Source: DASXTB01 sp036505615
Lineage (GTDB): Bacteria; Acidobacteriota; UBA6911; JACQSX01
Length of the DNA: 45,033 nt
Assembly: GCA_036505615.1 (NCBI GenBank)
Contig: DASXTB010000012.1
Location: 1-45,033, forward strand
Direction: 5' to 3'
Part shown: one piece after another, positions 33,606-42,562 of the stretch
How the letters are laid out: every line of letters starts with the position of its first letter
Numbering within the stretch: the stretch's first letter is position 1
Program-made: the position numbers and the translations under genes
The notes under the pieces: model-generated
Told to the model about the DNA's origin: nothing
The model's database searches: none
The model's input: the letters and a program-made list of their open reading frames with translations, nothing else

Positions 33606-35518
33606 TGAACCTGGATCCCTCAGAGCCGGTCAGTCCGGTGCTGGTCCGCTCGATGACACAGATGCTGGCGCATCGAGGGCCGGATGATGCGGGATATTTC
33701 GTTGAAGACAACATCGGTCTCGGGCATCGGCGCCTCAGCATTATCGACCTTAGCGGGGGCAAGCAGCCGATCTTCAACGAAGATCGCTCTGTGGTCGTCA
33801 TATTTAATGGCGAAATTTACAATTACGCCGATCTGACCTCAGACCTGGTGGCGTGCGGCCACAAATTCAGGACGCGCTCTGATACTGAGGCGATAGTTCA
33901 CAGCTACGAGCAATACGGGGATGATTGTGTGGCCAAGCTGCGGGGCATGTTCGCATTCGCGATCTGGGACCGCAAGCGGAAGCGCTTGCTGCTGGTGCGT
34001 GACCGTTTGGGGATCAAGCCCGTGTATTTTCACCTTGGCAGCCGATTTCTCTGTTTTGCTTCGGAGATCAAAGCTCTCCTGGAGATACCCGGTGTGCCTC
34101 GAGAGGTCGATACGGAGGCATTAGACCTTTACTTGTCGCTTCGCTATGTCCCCGGTCCGCGCACGATGTTCAAAGACATCTTTAAGCTCCAGCCGGGACA
34201 CCACCTGGTTTTGGATCACACCGGAGCCCGGACGCAGAAATATTGGGACATCGCGTATTCTCCGCCCTGCCTTCGTTTAAGTAATCAGCACCGCGAGGAG
34301 TTTGCCCACTTGCTGGACGAGAGCGTCAGGCTGAGACTGATCGCCGAGGTCCCCCTTGGAGTTTTTCTCAGCGGCGGGCTGGATTCCAGTGCCATCCTGG
34401 CTTTAATGAGTCAGGCCAGGCGCGGCGAAAGGATCAAAACTTTCAGCGTGGGCTATCAAACGTCAAACAAGGAAGAGGAGCGGTCCAACGAACTTCCCTA
34501 TGCGCGCATGGCCGCAGCAAAGTTTGGCGCGGAACATCATGAATTCACGCTAAGCCCCACAGATTGTCGCGATTTTCTGCCCCAGTTGGTGTGGTTGCTG
34601 GACGAGCCACTCGCCGACCCAACCTGCATTCCGCTTTTCTTCCTTTCCCAGCTCGCGCGAAAGCACGTCACCGTTGTGCTGTCCGGAGAGGGTGCTGACG
34701 AAATTCTGGCCGGCTACGGCATTTATAAGCGCATGCTGCAACTGGAACGTTTGTACCGTCATTTCCCGTCGCTTGTGACCGCGGTTGCTCCGCGCCTTGC
34801 TTGCCTCACCAAAGGAGAGGCGGCGCACGGCTACCTCTTGCAGGCGGGCCTGCCCCTGGAGGCCCGTTATAGAGGGGTGTGCAGGGGATTCCGGCCGAGC
34901 CTGAAAAGGAAACTGCTTGGGGAACGGTCTCCTTGCCAGTCAAACGGCCAGTTGGATGACCTGTTCTTCTCGTACTTCAACGCCGTACCGGACGCCTCAC
35001 CGCTGGATCGCATGCTCTATGTGGAGTCAAAAACATGGCTTCCCGATGATTTGTTGATGAAAGCGGACAAGATGACTATGGCAAACGCGCTGGAACTGCG
35101 CGTCCCCTTCCTCGATCACAAACTGGTGGAATTCGTTTCGGCTCTGCCTGTCGAGTTCAAAATAAGGCACGGGCGTGGAAAATTCCTGCTGCGGGAAACC
35201 ATGAATGGGATCGTCCCGCAGGCAATTATTAAGCGTCCCAAGAAGGGGTTTCCTATCCCCACGGCGCCCTGGCTTCGCCGCCAACTGAGGGATTTCACCA
35301 GGGAAGTTTTGCTGTCTGAAGATTCCGCGTGCAGGCTCTATATGGATCCGACGGTGCTTCGGGAAATCGTGCAGGAGCATGAAAAGGAATCTCCTGACCG
35401 CCACCAAGAGATTTGGGTCTTGCTGGTCTTCGAATTCTGGCACAAGCTTTTTATAGAACGCCGTATCAATTACGGCGCCAGGCAGAGCCAGCAGGCGGCT
35501 GAGATGAATTGTGCCTGA
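33584..35518 (+). CDS. asparagine synthase-like amidotransferase 2
   Basis: The start MCGICG is fixed by the Cys 2 nucleophile, even though it lies 22 bp inside the heparinase gene. The 644-residue protein has complete glutaminase (MLAHRGPDDAGYF, RRLSIIDLSGGKQPIFNED, FNGEIYNY, SDTEAIVHSYEQYG) and synthase domains (SGGLDSS at 263-269, LSGEGADEILAGYG, RVPFLDHKLVE). It resembles the exosortase A-linked amidotransferase subgroup. Two diverged copies in one locus suggest two amidation steps or different acceptors (inference). Confidence 0.9.
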   Translation: MCGICGIVNLDPSEPVSPVLVRSMTQMLAHRGPDDAGYFVEDNIGLGHRRLSIIDLSGGKQPIFNEDRSVVVIFNGEIYNYADLTSDLVACGHKFRTRSDTEAIVHSYEQYGDDCVAKLRGMFAFAIWDRKRKRLLLVRDRLGIKPVYFHLGSRFLCFASEIKALLEIPGVPREVDTEALDLYLSLRYVPGPRTMFKDIFKLQPGHHLVLDHTGARTQKYWDIAYSPPCLRLSNQHREEFAHLLDESVRLRLIAEVPLGVFLSGGLDSSAILALMSQARRGERIKTFSVGYQTSNKEEERSNELPYARMAAAKFGAEHHEFTLSPTDCRDFLPQLVWLLDEPLADPTCIPLFFLSQLARKHVTVVLSGEGADEILAGYGIYKRMLQLERLYRHFPSLVTAVAPRLACLTKGEAAHGYLLQAGLPLEARYRGVCRGFRPSLKRKLLGERSPCQSNGQLDDLFFSYFNAVPDASPLDRMLYVESKTWLPDDLLMKADKMTMANALELRVPFLDHKLVEFVSALPVEFKIRHGRGKFLLRETMNGIVPQAIIKRPKKGFPIPTAPWLRRQLRDFTREVLLSEDSACRLYMDPTVLREIVQEHEKESPDRHQEIWVLLVFEFWHKLFIERRINYGARQSQQAAEMNCA

Positions 35519-35538
35519 GGCGAAGTTGGGAGAAAAAT

Positions 35539-36738
35539 GTGATCGAAGGTCATAACATCATTTGTTTCAGCAATGACTGGGACGGTGATCCTCTGAGCAA
35601 GAAACACATTATGCTTCGGTTGGCCTCCAAGAACCGTGTGCTTTGGGTCAACTCCATCGGCGCTAGAAATCCAACCATCTCAGCGGGCGACTTGCGGCGG
35701 ATTCTAAAAAAACTGCGCGACATTTTCCAGGGATGCCGTCGTGTCTCCGACAACATCTATGTGTTGCCGCCCATAGTGCTTCCGTTTCATCGCAACTCCC
35801 TGATGAGATCGATCAATAGGAAATGTCTGCGTTGGAGTCTGCGGATGGCTTGCCGGAGACTGGGATTTCGAAATCCCATCACTTGGACTTTCGTACCCAG
35901 TTCGGCCCTTGTCGCGGGCGCCTTGGGCGAACAGCTTATCGTTTATCATTGCGTCGACGAGTTCTCAGAGTTCAGCGGAACGGACAAGGCGGCCACCCTG
36001 GAATTAGAGCGCGCTCTGATGGAAAAATCGGACGCGGTGATCGTCTCCTCCAGCCGGCTGTACGACACCAAGCGCCGGTATAACCGCAACACCTTTCTGG
36101 TGACACACGGAGTTGATGTGGGGCATTTCAGGAAGGCGTGCAACGGGCAAATCCCGGTTCCGGCGGACATTTCAGCGCTACGGTCTCCCGTTATCGGCTT
36201 CTATGGATTAATCGCCGACTGGATTGATTTTCAACTGATCAGATTTCTAGCTAAGTCAAGGCCCGACTGGTCCATTGCGCTTATTGGGAAGGTCGAAACG
36301 AATACGGACCTGTCGCTGCTTGAGGGGCTACCCAATGTACACTTGCTTGGCAGAAAGGACTACCAGCAACTGCCGGGTTATTGCAAAGCCTTTGATGCGG
36401 CCATCTTGCCCTTTGTGCTGAACGAACTCACACTGGCAGCCAATCCTCTCAAGCTGCGTGAATATCTGGCGGCCGGCCTGCCGGTTGTAGCTACGGCCAT
36501 TCCGGAGGCTGAAAGGTTGTCCGGCCTGGTAAGGATCGGCAGAACTTTCCCGCACTTCCTGGAGCAAGTTCAGGCTCTGCTTGCAGAAGGAAAGACGGGT
36601 CCCCAACTGGCCGTGTCCCAGGCGATGGAGACAGAGTCCTGGGATGAAAAGGTAGAACAGTTGAGCCGCATCATCATCGGACTAAAACGGACTCCACCGT
36701 TGCCGACAGCGGCCAAGGCGAGCGAGCAGGCGGTTTAG
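35539..36738 (+). CDS. GT-B glycosyltransferase (GT4/GT1-like)
   Basis: GTG 35539 sits behind GGGAG; TTG 35509 would overlap the amidotransferase gene. The about 399-residue protein has the start GHNIICFSNDWDGDPLSKKH, the cores IVYHCVDEFSEFSG and VTHGVDVGHF, and the donor region LPFVLNELTLAANPLKLREYLAAGLPVVATAIPE. This arrangement (D-x-W-D-x-DPLSKKH and VxYxCVDE) is known from EPS loci where it transfers a sugar or sugar acid to the repeat unit. It closes the glycan-assembly part of the locus. Confidence 0.87.
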   Translation: MIEGHNIICFSNDWDGDPLSKKHIMLRLASKNRVLWVNSIGARNPTISAGDLRRILKKLRDIFQGCRRVSDNIYVLPPIVLPFHRNSLMRSINRKCLRWSLRMACRRLGFRNPITWTFVPSSALVAGALGEQLIVYHCVDEFSEFSGTDKAATLELERALMEKSDAVIVSSSRLYDTKRRYNRNTFLVTHGVDVGHFRKACNGQIPVPADISALRSPVIGFYGLIADWIDFQLIRFLAKSRPDWSIALIGKVETNTDLSLLEGLPNVHLLGRKDYQQLPGYCKAFDAAILPFVLNELTLAANPLKLREYLAAGLPVVATAIPEAERLSGLVRIGRTFPHFLEQVQALLAEGKTGPQLAVSQAMETESWDEKVEQLSRIIIGLKRTPPLPTAAKASEQAV

Positions 36739-36892
36739 ATGCGGCTATACAAAAAGTATCAATATTTTTCACATCTCGAGACTGCCAAGGAGTCGTTCAG
36801 CGGAGGACGGGCTGATGATAGCCCTCTAGCGCGCTGCTTTAAGAAATAGCTGTGGTTGCAGGCCGGGAAAACCATAGCTGCCTGCCTGCCAA

Positions 36893-38731
36893 ATGCATGG
36901 TCTGTTGTCGTTGAGCTTGATGTGGATCCTCCTGACGTTGCCTGCCGGCAAGCCGAATCAGAATGCATCAGAGGCTCCCGGCATAGTAATTTGGACCACA
37001 CACGCTCTGGCTAAAATCAGGCCGGCTTCCCCTCCTGAAAAGTCAAGAGCGGTCGAAATCTTTGCAGCCCGCAATGAATTCGAACCTTTTCAAATCGTAA
37101 TTCAAGCTCAATCGGAGGATCTGGAAAATGTAGATGTCGATATTTCGGATCTCTGGAGCGCAGGCGCGCGAATTTCCAAAGATTACGCTGCCATTTATCT
37201 GGAATCGTTTTTGAATCTACGCCGGCCCTCCTCAATCGAAGGGGATACCGGAGAGTTTCCGGACGCGTTGATTCCCCGAGTCGATAGGTATGGGCGCGAA
37301 CGGCGCAATGCCTTCCCGTTCCGAGTAAACCACGGCCGCAATCAGCCGCTGTGGGTGGAGATTTACGTCCCGCCAAGCATTCCCCCTGGAAAATATTCGG
37401 GCAGTGCGATGATTTCCGTGGACGGAGTGTTGCGCGAGACGGTGCCGATTACTTTAAATGTCTGGAACTTCACCTTGCCGTCGACTTCCAGCTTTAAGAC
37501 ATCCTTCGGCTTTAGCGGCGTATCCGCACTTAAGCAGCACAAGGGACGGGACACAATTAACGAAGAGGTTTATCGCCTGACTTATCTCTATGCCAAGGCG
37601 GCACTGTGGCATCGGGTCAGCATTCACGGCGGGACCATGGAAGCGCCTCCCTTTTCCCATGTCGACGACCGAGTGCAGTTGGATTGGAAAATGTACGACC
37701 AGGAGGTGGGCTCATTTCTGGATGGCACTGTATTTGCTCGGGAAGATCCGCTTTACGGCGCGAAGGCAACGTCTGCCGAGCTGCGGCTGCATCCAGCACT
37801 CAATTCGGATGACGCGAAGACCAGCTACATGAAGGAATGGGCCAGACATTTTCGGGATAAGGGATGGTTTGACAGGCTCTTTTACTATGTGCGCGATGAA
37901 CCGGCGCCGGCCGATTATCTCCAACTTGCGGCGCTGGCACGGCTGGCACACCGGGCGGATCCGGAAATGCGGAACCTCGTGACAGCTCCGTTTGATCGCT
38001 CCTTGGCTGAAGTGATCGATATCTGGGTTCCGCTGATAAATTGCTTCGAGAAGAAGCCGGGATTTGCAAATTTCTGCAGTCGAACCGTGTCACGCAACAC
38101 CTACGAGGCAGAGATCCAGAACGGGAAGGAGCTTTGGTGGTACCAGTCCTGTGCAAGTCATGGTTGCGACATCATCGGTGGGGACTATTTCAGAGGCTGG
38201 CCAAGTTACGTTATCGACGCACCAGCGATCGCCAACCGCATTACGCAGTGGCTGGCCTGGAAATATCGGATCGGTGGAGAGCTCTACTACAGCATGGATG
38301 AAGCCTTCCAGCGGAACGTGGACCCACGGACTGATGTTTACATGCACGGAGGAAACGGCGATGGCACCCTGTTTTACCCGGGCCGGCCCGAGCAGATCGG
38401 CGGTCGCAGTCCTATCCCCATCGAAAGCATTCGACTGAAACTGATTAGAGAGGGGCTGGAAGATTATGAGTATTTAGCGCTTTTATCGAAGCTTGGCGGC
38501 GGCGATTTCGCTGACGAAAGGGCGAGACGGATAGTAAAGACCACATATCGCTGGGAACACGATCCTGCAATCTTTTATGCGACCAGGCGGGAGTTGGGTG
38601 AAGAGCTGAGCAGGATTTCTAGGGCTTCGCAGGCGAAACCATCGGTAAGGGTTGGCGCCAAAAATTCGCGTATGAAATTTTCACCACCAAGGACACCAAG
38701 GACATTACGAATTTCTGTAACTGGGCCCTAG
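36893..38731 (+). CDS. secreted DUF4091/GH123-like glycoside hydrolase
   Basis: The 612-residue protein has a signal peptide (residues 1-19). An N-terminal beta domain (IFAARNEFEPFQIVIQA, FPFRVNHGRNQPLWVEIYVPPSIPPGKYSG) precedes a TIM-barrel part with the Asp-Glu pair in LFYYVRDEPAPADYLQL, which matches the catalytic DE of GH123 enzymes that use the acetamido group of GalNAc. WWYQSCASHG, ELYYSMDEAF and the final IRLKLIREGLEDYEYLALL are DUF4091 hallmarks. It probably cleaves an N-acetylhexosamine-containing glycan outside the cytoplasm; the substrate is inferred. The last about 20 residues come from a dispersed ccaccaaggacaccaagga DNA motif and look like a non-native extension. Confidence 0.78.
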   Translation: MHGLLSLSLMWILLTLPAGKPNQNASEAPGIVIWTTHALAKIRPASPPEKSRAVEIFAARNEFEPFQIVIQAQSEDLENVDVDISDLWSAGARISKDYAAIYLESFLNLRRPSSIEGDTGEFPDALIPRVDRYGRERRNAFPFRVNHGRNQPLWVEIYVPPSIPPGKYSGSAMISVDGVLRETVPITLNVWNFTLPSTSSFKTSFGFSGVSALKQHKGRDTINEEVYRLTYLYAKAALWHRVSIHGGTMEAPPFSHVDDRVQLDWKMYDQEVGSFLDGTVFAREDPLYGAKATSAELRLHPALNSDDAKTSYMKEWARHFRDKGWFDRLFYYVRDEPAPADYLQLAALARLAHRADPEMRNLVTAPFDRSLAEVIDIWVPLINCFEKKPGFANFCSRTVSRNTYEAEIQNGKELWWYQSCASHGCDIIGGDYFRGWPSYVIDAPAIANRITQWLAWKYRIGGELYYSMDEAFQRNVDPRTDVYMHGGNGDGTLFYPGRPEQIGGRSPIPIESIRLKLIREGLEDYEYLALLSKLGGGDFADERARRIVKTTYRWEHDPAIFYATRRELGEELSRISRASQAKPSVRVGAKNSRMKFSPPRTPRTLRISVTGP

Positions 38732-38773
38732 AACCACAGATCGATTTTGGAGCGCATGCTAAATTCCTTTTAG

Positions 38774-41401
38774 ATGAGATTAAAATTTTTGTGGCTCCTA
38801 TTCGTCCTCTTGCTCTGCCCGGGCGAAATTTTCGGGCAGCAGGCGTATCGTCTGCCCCATATTGCCAACGGCCGGTTCGCGGGCGGAAGTTTTCGGACTA
38901 CCTTTGTGATTTTTAATGCGACCGACAGCAAGGTCACCATCAACATTACACTGTTCGCGGATGACGGCTCTCCGTTTCGGGTCAACCTCGCTGGATTTGA
39001 ACTGAGCGACAAGTTTACCGTCTCTCTTGAAGCAGGGGAAACGCGCCTGCTGCAGACCGACGGCTTGGGTACCGCCGCTGCCGGCAGCGCCGTGGTCACT
39101 GCAACCGGCACTATCGGGATTTCCGCCATTTTTTCGATTTTCGACAGCCAGGGGAATTTTCTCACCGAAGCTGGGGTTGGAAGTTCGGAGCCTCTGACAG
39201 ATTTCTCTATCCCAGTGGAGTCCACTAGCGGATTCAACACCGGGGTGGCGCTTTTCAGCGATACCGCGAGCGCCTCGGTCACTCTGCGGTTGCTGGATGC
39301 AGCAGGTCAGGAGGCAGGCAGAACAACGGTCAATTTAGGACCCAGAGGACACATTGCTCGATTCATTTCTGGCGCGGGCGAATTTTTCCCGCAGTTCAGC
39401 GGCTTTCGTGGGGTGCTCGCCGTGACAAGCACAGCGCCGTTGGCCGCTATTGCGCTGCGGCAGAATTCATCGCCGCTGTCGCTAACCACGCTTCCCGTGG
39501 TCTCGCGGTCCAGCAGCCAGGTTGACTTCAATCTTGCGCAGGTGGCCAACGGTCCCCTTGAGGGCGGAACTTTTCGCACTTCTTTCTTAATCTTCAACAT
39601 CTCAGCAGCGCGTGCCGGCATTACTTTATCTCTGACCAAAGACGATGGATCTCCCATGACTGTGAACATCCCCGGCACTGGGACGGGCAGCACCTTCAGC
39701 ATCACGCTCGAGCCCGGCGCTTCGGCATTTCTGCAAACGGACGGTTCCGGAGTCCTGACCACCGGGGCCGCCAGGGTAAGCTCCAACGCGCCGATAGGCG
39801 TGTCGGCGATTTTTTCCATCTTGGATGCCAAAGGACAATTTGTTACTGAAGCAGGAGTAGGGGATTCGCCGGTTCTGCCCCAATTCAGCATCCCAGTTCA
39901 AGTGACAGCAACCTTTGGAACGGGAGCGGCGTTCTTCAATCGCGCGGACGCCATGGTGACTTTGACGCTGACCCTGTTGGATCGCAGCGGCGCAGTGCTA
40001 GGCAGCCGCACCATCACTTTGAACGGCAAAAGTCATCTTGCTCGATTCGTCTCTGAGCTTTTTCCAACCCTTCTGTCCAAGACGGGATCCAGTTCCGCCG
40101 CAGCAGTGCAGGAATTTCAAGGCTTGCTGGCTGTGTCGGCCTCCGCGCCAATTGCGGCAGTGGCGCTGCGCCAGAACGCTTCTCCGCTATCCTTCACTAC
40201 CCTGCCGGTGGCGGCAGGCGCATCACATGGGCATGCCGCCGAGGCGAGGCCCTTACTGAGGCAGACGGTCAGCGCTGTCAATATCAGCGGTGATACTACC
40301 ATCGACACCGTTCTTCTTCCTGGTTTTCGGCTCTTTGGAACCATTCAGGGCCCCAGCCAGGCAACCCTGCTCAGCGCACGCGGAGAGAAGAACACTTTCT
40401 TTGTGGGGGCGATCAATCCGGACACAGGCCGCTATTCACTGGTGGTGCCCGCCGATCGCTACCGCTTTCTTTTGTGTTACGAACCTCTTCCTATCGTGCC
40501 CACTGCGACGGTGAGAAATGCTTTCGACGATCCGAATCCGGTGCAGGTCACTGCTCACACGGCCCGTGACATCATGCTGCCGGCAGTGACGATGTTCACG
40601 ATCTCAGGATCTATCTCCGGCCTGGGTTCGATTCCGTCGTTGGTTTCGCCCGCGGTGGTCTTAAGCTCTAACGACGGTCAGGTCGGGGCTACACTGCGAT
40701 TGGCCGCCGATGGCAGCTACCAGGGACAGGTTCCCGGCGGAGCATATACAGCCACCCTAGCGGGCCAGATCGAGGCCGTCTCTGCATCTTCTACCCGGCA
40801 AGTCCTTTCCATCTTTGGGATCGGCTCGGCCAGCATTACCGGCTCGACCATGGCAAATTTCACAGTTCCTCCCACCGCCAGGATCGCTGGGACCATTCGC
40901 GCGAGCGCGCCGGATACCTCACGTGCGACCGTGTCGGCCGCCGACACTTCGGTGCCTCCGCTCCCGCTTGGTTGCGCGCCTACTGCAAGCATCAATTCCG
41001 TCACCGTCTCAGGACCGATGCGTACGTACCAGATGACAATGGCCACCGGACGTACTTATGTCGTCCAACTCGGCTTCTCCGTGACGCAGGGAGAGGTGAC
41101 GGTGGGAACCCTGAGCCTTCCTGTTCCACCCCGTCAAGTGGCGTTTAACGGAGATTCAACGCAGGATTTCGAATTCCCCGCGCTGCCGGCCAGCTTCAGC
41201 ATCTCCGGCCGCGTCACCGACAGTAATGGGGCAGCAGTGGCAGGTGTAGTAGTGGCGGCGAGCACTTCAGAAGTGACCGGCATATCCGGCGCGGCGTACT
41301 CTGCCTCGGCTCAAACCGCAGCCGACGGAACATATCGCCTTCAGGTACTCAGCGGAAATAACTACCAAGTTTCGTTTTCGCCGCCGCTTCCACGCCCGTG
41401 A
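38774..41401 (+). CDS. large secreted surface protein with two tandem modules and a carboxypeptidase-regulatory-like tail
   Basis: The 875-residue protein has a signal peptide ending IFGQQ (residues 1-23). Residues about 26-247 and 250-481 are two homologous beta-rich modules: each begins N-(G)GxFRTxFxIFN, contains DDGSP, LQTDGxG, IGxSAIFSI and TEAGVG, and ends IALRQNxSPLSxTTLPV. A linker and several beta-sandwich segments follow (SGSISGLGSIPS; ARIAGTIRAS), and the last about 75 residues read SISGRVTDSNGAAVAGVVV, typical of carboxypeptidase regulatory-like domains. No anchor or sorting signal is visible at the C-terminus. It is probably an extracellular adhesin or scaffold; function is unproven. 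Confidence 0.72.
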   Translation: MRLKFLWLLFVLLLCPGEIFGQQAYRLPHIANGRFAGGSFRTTFVIFNATDSKVTINITLFADDGSPFRVNLAGFELSDKFTVSLEAGETRLLQTDGLGTAAAGSAVVTATGTIGISAIFSIFDSQGNFLTEAGVGSSEPLTDFSIPVESTSGFNTGVALFSDTASASVTLRLLDAAGQEAGRTTVNLGPRGHIARFISGAGEFFPQFSGFRGVLAVTSTAPLAAIALRQNSSPLSLTTLPVVSRSSSQVDFNLAQVANGPLEGGTFRTSFLIFNISAARAGITLSLTKDDGSPMTVNIPGTGTGSTFSITLEPGASAFLQTDGSGVLTTGAARVSSNAPIGVSAIFSILDAKGQFVTEAGVGDSPVLPQFSIPVQVTATFGTGAAFFNRADAMVTLTLTLLDRSGAVLGSRTITLNGKSHLARFVSELFPTLLSKTGSSSAAAVQEFQGLLAVSASAPIAAVALRQNASPLSFTTLPVAAGASHGHAAEARPLLRQTVSAVNISGDTTIDTVLLPGFRLFGTIQGPSQATLLSARGEKNTFFVGAINPDTGRYSLVVPADRYRFLLCYEPLPIVPTATVRNAFDDPNPVQVTAHTARDIMLPAVTMFTISGSISGLGSIPSLVSPAVVLSSNDGQVGATLRLAADGSYQGQVPGGAYTATLAGQIEAVSASSTRQVLSIFGIGSASITGSTMANFTVPPTARIAGTIRASAPDTSRATVSAADTSVPPLPLGCAPTASINSVTVSGPMRTYQMTMATGRTYVVQLGFSVTQGEVTVGTLSLPVPPRQVAFNGDSTQDFEFPALPASFSISGRVTDSNGAAVAGVVVAASTSEVTGISGAAYSASAQTAADGTYRLQVLSGNNYQVSFSPPLPRP

Positions 41402-41476
41402 GCGTGTTTGGAGATCGAAATCGAGCCGGTTTTTTTGTTAAACAGGAAACGGCCAGGTGGTATTCTTCTTATGTAA

Positions 41477-41956
41477 ATGGCCTCAAGAACGAACGATCGT
41501 CAATCTCTGTCCATTGCGGAATATGCCGCCAGGGCGGATTTCCGCTATCAGATTCGCCGCTTCTTCCGCATTAGCGAAGAGGTGGCGCGCGCGGCCGGAC
41601 TTAACCCGAGGCAATACGAGTTATTGCTGGCAGTCAAAGGTCTTCCGGAAACAGAGAAAGCTACCATCAGGACTCTGGCTGAGCGTCTTCAAGTTCGTCA
41701 TCACAGCACTGTCGAACTGATCGACCGGTTGGAAAAACGAGGCCTGGTGGAGCGAGTGCGTGACGGTGCTGATAGACGCCAAGTCTTGGTTCGTCTGACG
41801 CCCTCTGGAGAGGATACGCTTCTTGAATTGTCACTTCCGCTCCGCGCCGAACTACGTTCCATCGCGCCCGAGCTGGTTCAAGCACTCGCCGTAATCGTCG
41901 ACAATACAAAAAGTGTTAGGTACGCAGCCCCTCCAACTCGGCGGAAAACGCGCTAG
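41477..41956 (+). CDS. MarR-family transcriptional regulator
   Basis: The 159-residue protein carries the winged-helix core: GLNPRQYELLLAVKGLP, ATIRTLAERLQVRHHSTVELIDRLEKRGLVERVRDGADRR and VLVRLTPSGEDTLLELS. The DxRxxxxxLT wing (DGADRRQVLVRLT) is intact. MarR proteins are dimeric repressors responding to small molecules. The last about 15 residues (VRYAAPPTRRKTR) come from the beginning of the repeat-rich region and look like an extension into it. No target is evident. Confidence 0.9.
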   Translation: MASRTNDRQSLSIAEYAARADFRYQIRRFFRISEEVARAAGLNPRQYELLLAVKGLPETEKATIRTLAERLQVRHHSTVELIDRLEKRGLVERVRDGADRRQVLVRLTPSGEDTLLELSLPLRAELRSIAPELVQALAVIVDNTKSVRYAAPPTRRKTR

Positions 41957-41972
41957 GCGAGCGGAGTTGGAG
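41931..41972. repeat. inverted repeat across the MarR stop codon
   Basis: Arms ctccaactc (41931-41939) and gagttggag (41964-41972) are perfect 9-bp reverse complements flanking the MarR stop codon. It has no T-tract, so it is a doubtful terminator; it marks the left edge of the hairpin-rich region. Confidence 0.45.
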
Positions 41973-41999
41973 CGCCATCGCAGATTTTTACACGACCGC

Positions 42000-42551
42000 A
42001 GCCCGCTGAAGCGGGCTCTGGAGTTTCTACATTTTGGAGCGGAGAGACGGCCTGAGGGCCGTCTCCAGGCCGCTTCCAGCGGCCTTTCCCGAAGGGTCTC
42101 AGCCCCGGCCTTACAAGACCGGGGTGCAAAGCGCGAGCACGACTATCAGCCTCGAGGCCGTTTCAACGGCCTTTTTCGCCAGGCCAGTCGGCGTTTACGC
42201 CAGCGTATTTGTCCGCCTAATATTCGATCGCTAAAGCCGGTTGCTTGGAAGGCCGGTGAACCGGCCTTGGATGAATTTTGGGATTGCTCGATCCCCGGCA
42301 TGGAAAGGCCGGGGCTCAAACCCTTCGGGAAAAGCCGCTGAAAGCGGCCTTGGTCCGCTTCGCGGACAAGAGACGGCCCTCAGGCCGTCTCTCCGCTGCC
42401 AAAATGTCCAAACTCCAGGGCGCCGCGAAGCGGCGCTATTGGAGAGACGCCCCGTGGGGCGTCTGCTGCACCATGAAAGATTGCGCGCGAGACGGCCCAC
42501 CGGCCGTCTCTCCAAAATGTCCAAACCCGAGAGGCCGCTGAAAGCGGCCTC
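42000..42551. repeat. array of about 15 perfect hairpins
   Basis: The 550-bp gene-free stretch is built almost entirely of short perfect stem-loops. Examples: agcccgc-tgaa-gcgggct (42000-42017), gagacggcc-tgag-ggccgtctc (42044-42065), aggccgct-tcc-agcggcct (42067-42085), aggccgt-ttca-acggcct followed by five T (42155-42172), aaggccgg-tgaa-ccggcctt (42249-42268), gagacggcc-ctca-ggccgtctc (42370-42391), the 20-bp palindrome at 42445-42464, gagacggcc-cacc-ggccgtctc (42489-42510) and gaggccgct-gaa-agcggcctc (42531-42551). Stems are 6-9 bp, loops 2-4 nt. This is a REP-like cluster; the hairpin followed by T at 42172 could also terminate transcription. Confidence 0.85.
42044..42391. repeat. large imperfect inverted repeat containing the hairpins
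   Basis: Segment 42044-42124 and the reverse complement of 42293-42391 carry the same blocks in the same order: the gagacggcc hairpin, the ccgct/agcgg hairpin, a cccgaaggg/cccttcggg hairpin and a ccccggcc/ggccgggg hairpin. The right arm has one extra hairpin (gtccgc-ttc-gcggac, 42353-42367). A flanking gtctctccnnnncaaaatgtccaaac-type unit recurs at 42384-42416 and 42504-42526. It therefore looks like a composite element present in both orientations. Confidence 0.75.
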
Positions 42552-42562
42552 CCAGTCCATTC

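Noticed and set aside
36739..36849. 36-codon ORF after the last glycosyltransferase gene
   Set aside because: It has no ribosome site of its own and its composition is unremarkable; treated as intergenic.
41402..41476. T-rich stretch after the large surface protein as an intrinsic terminator
   Set aside because: The run of seven T is not preceded by a stable GC-rich hairpin.
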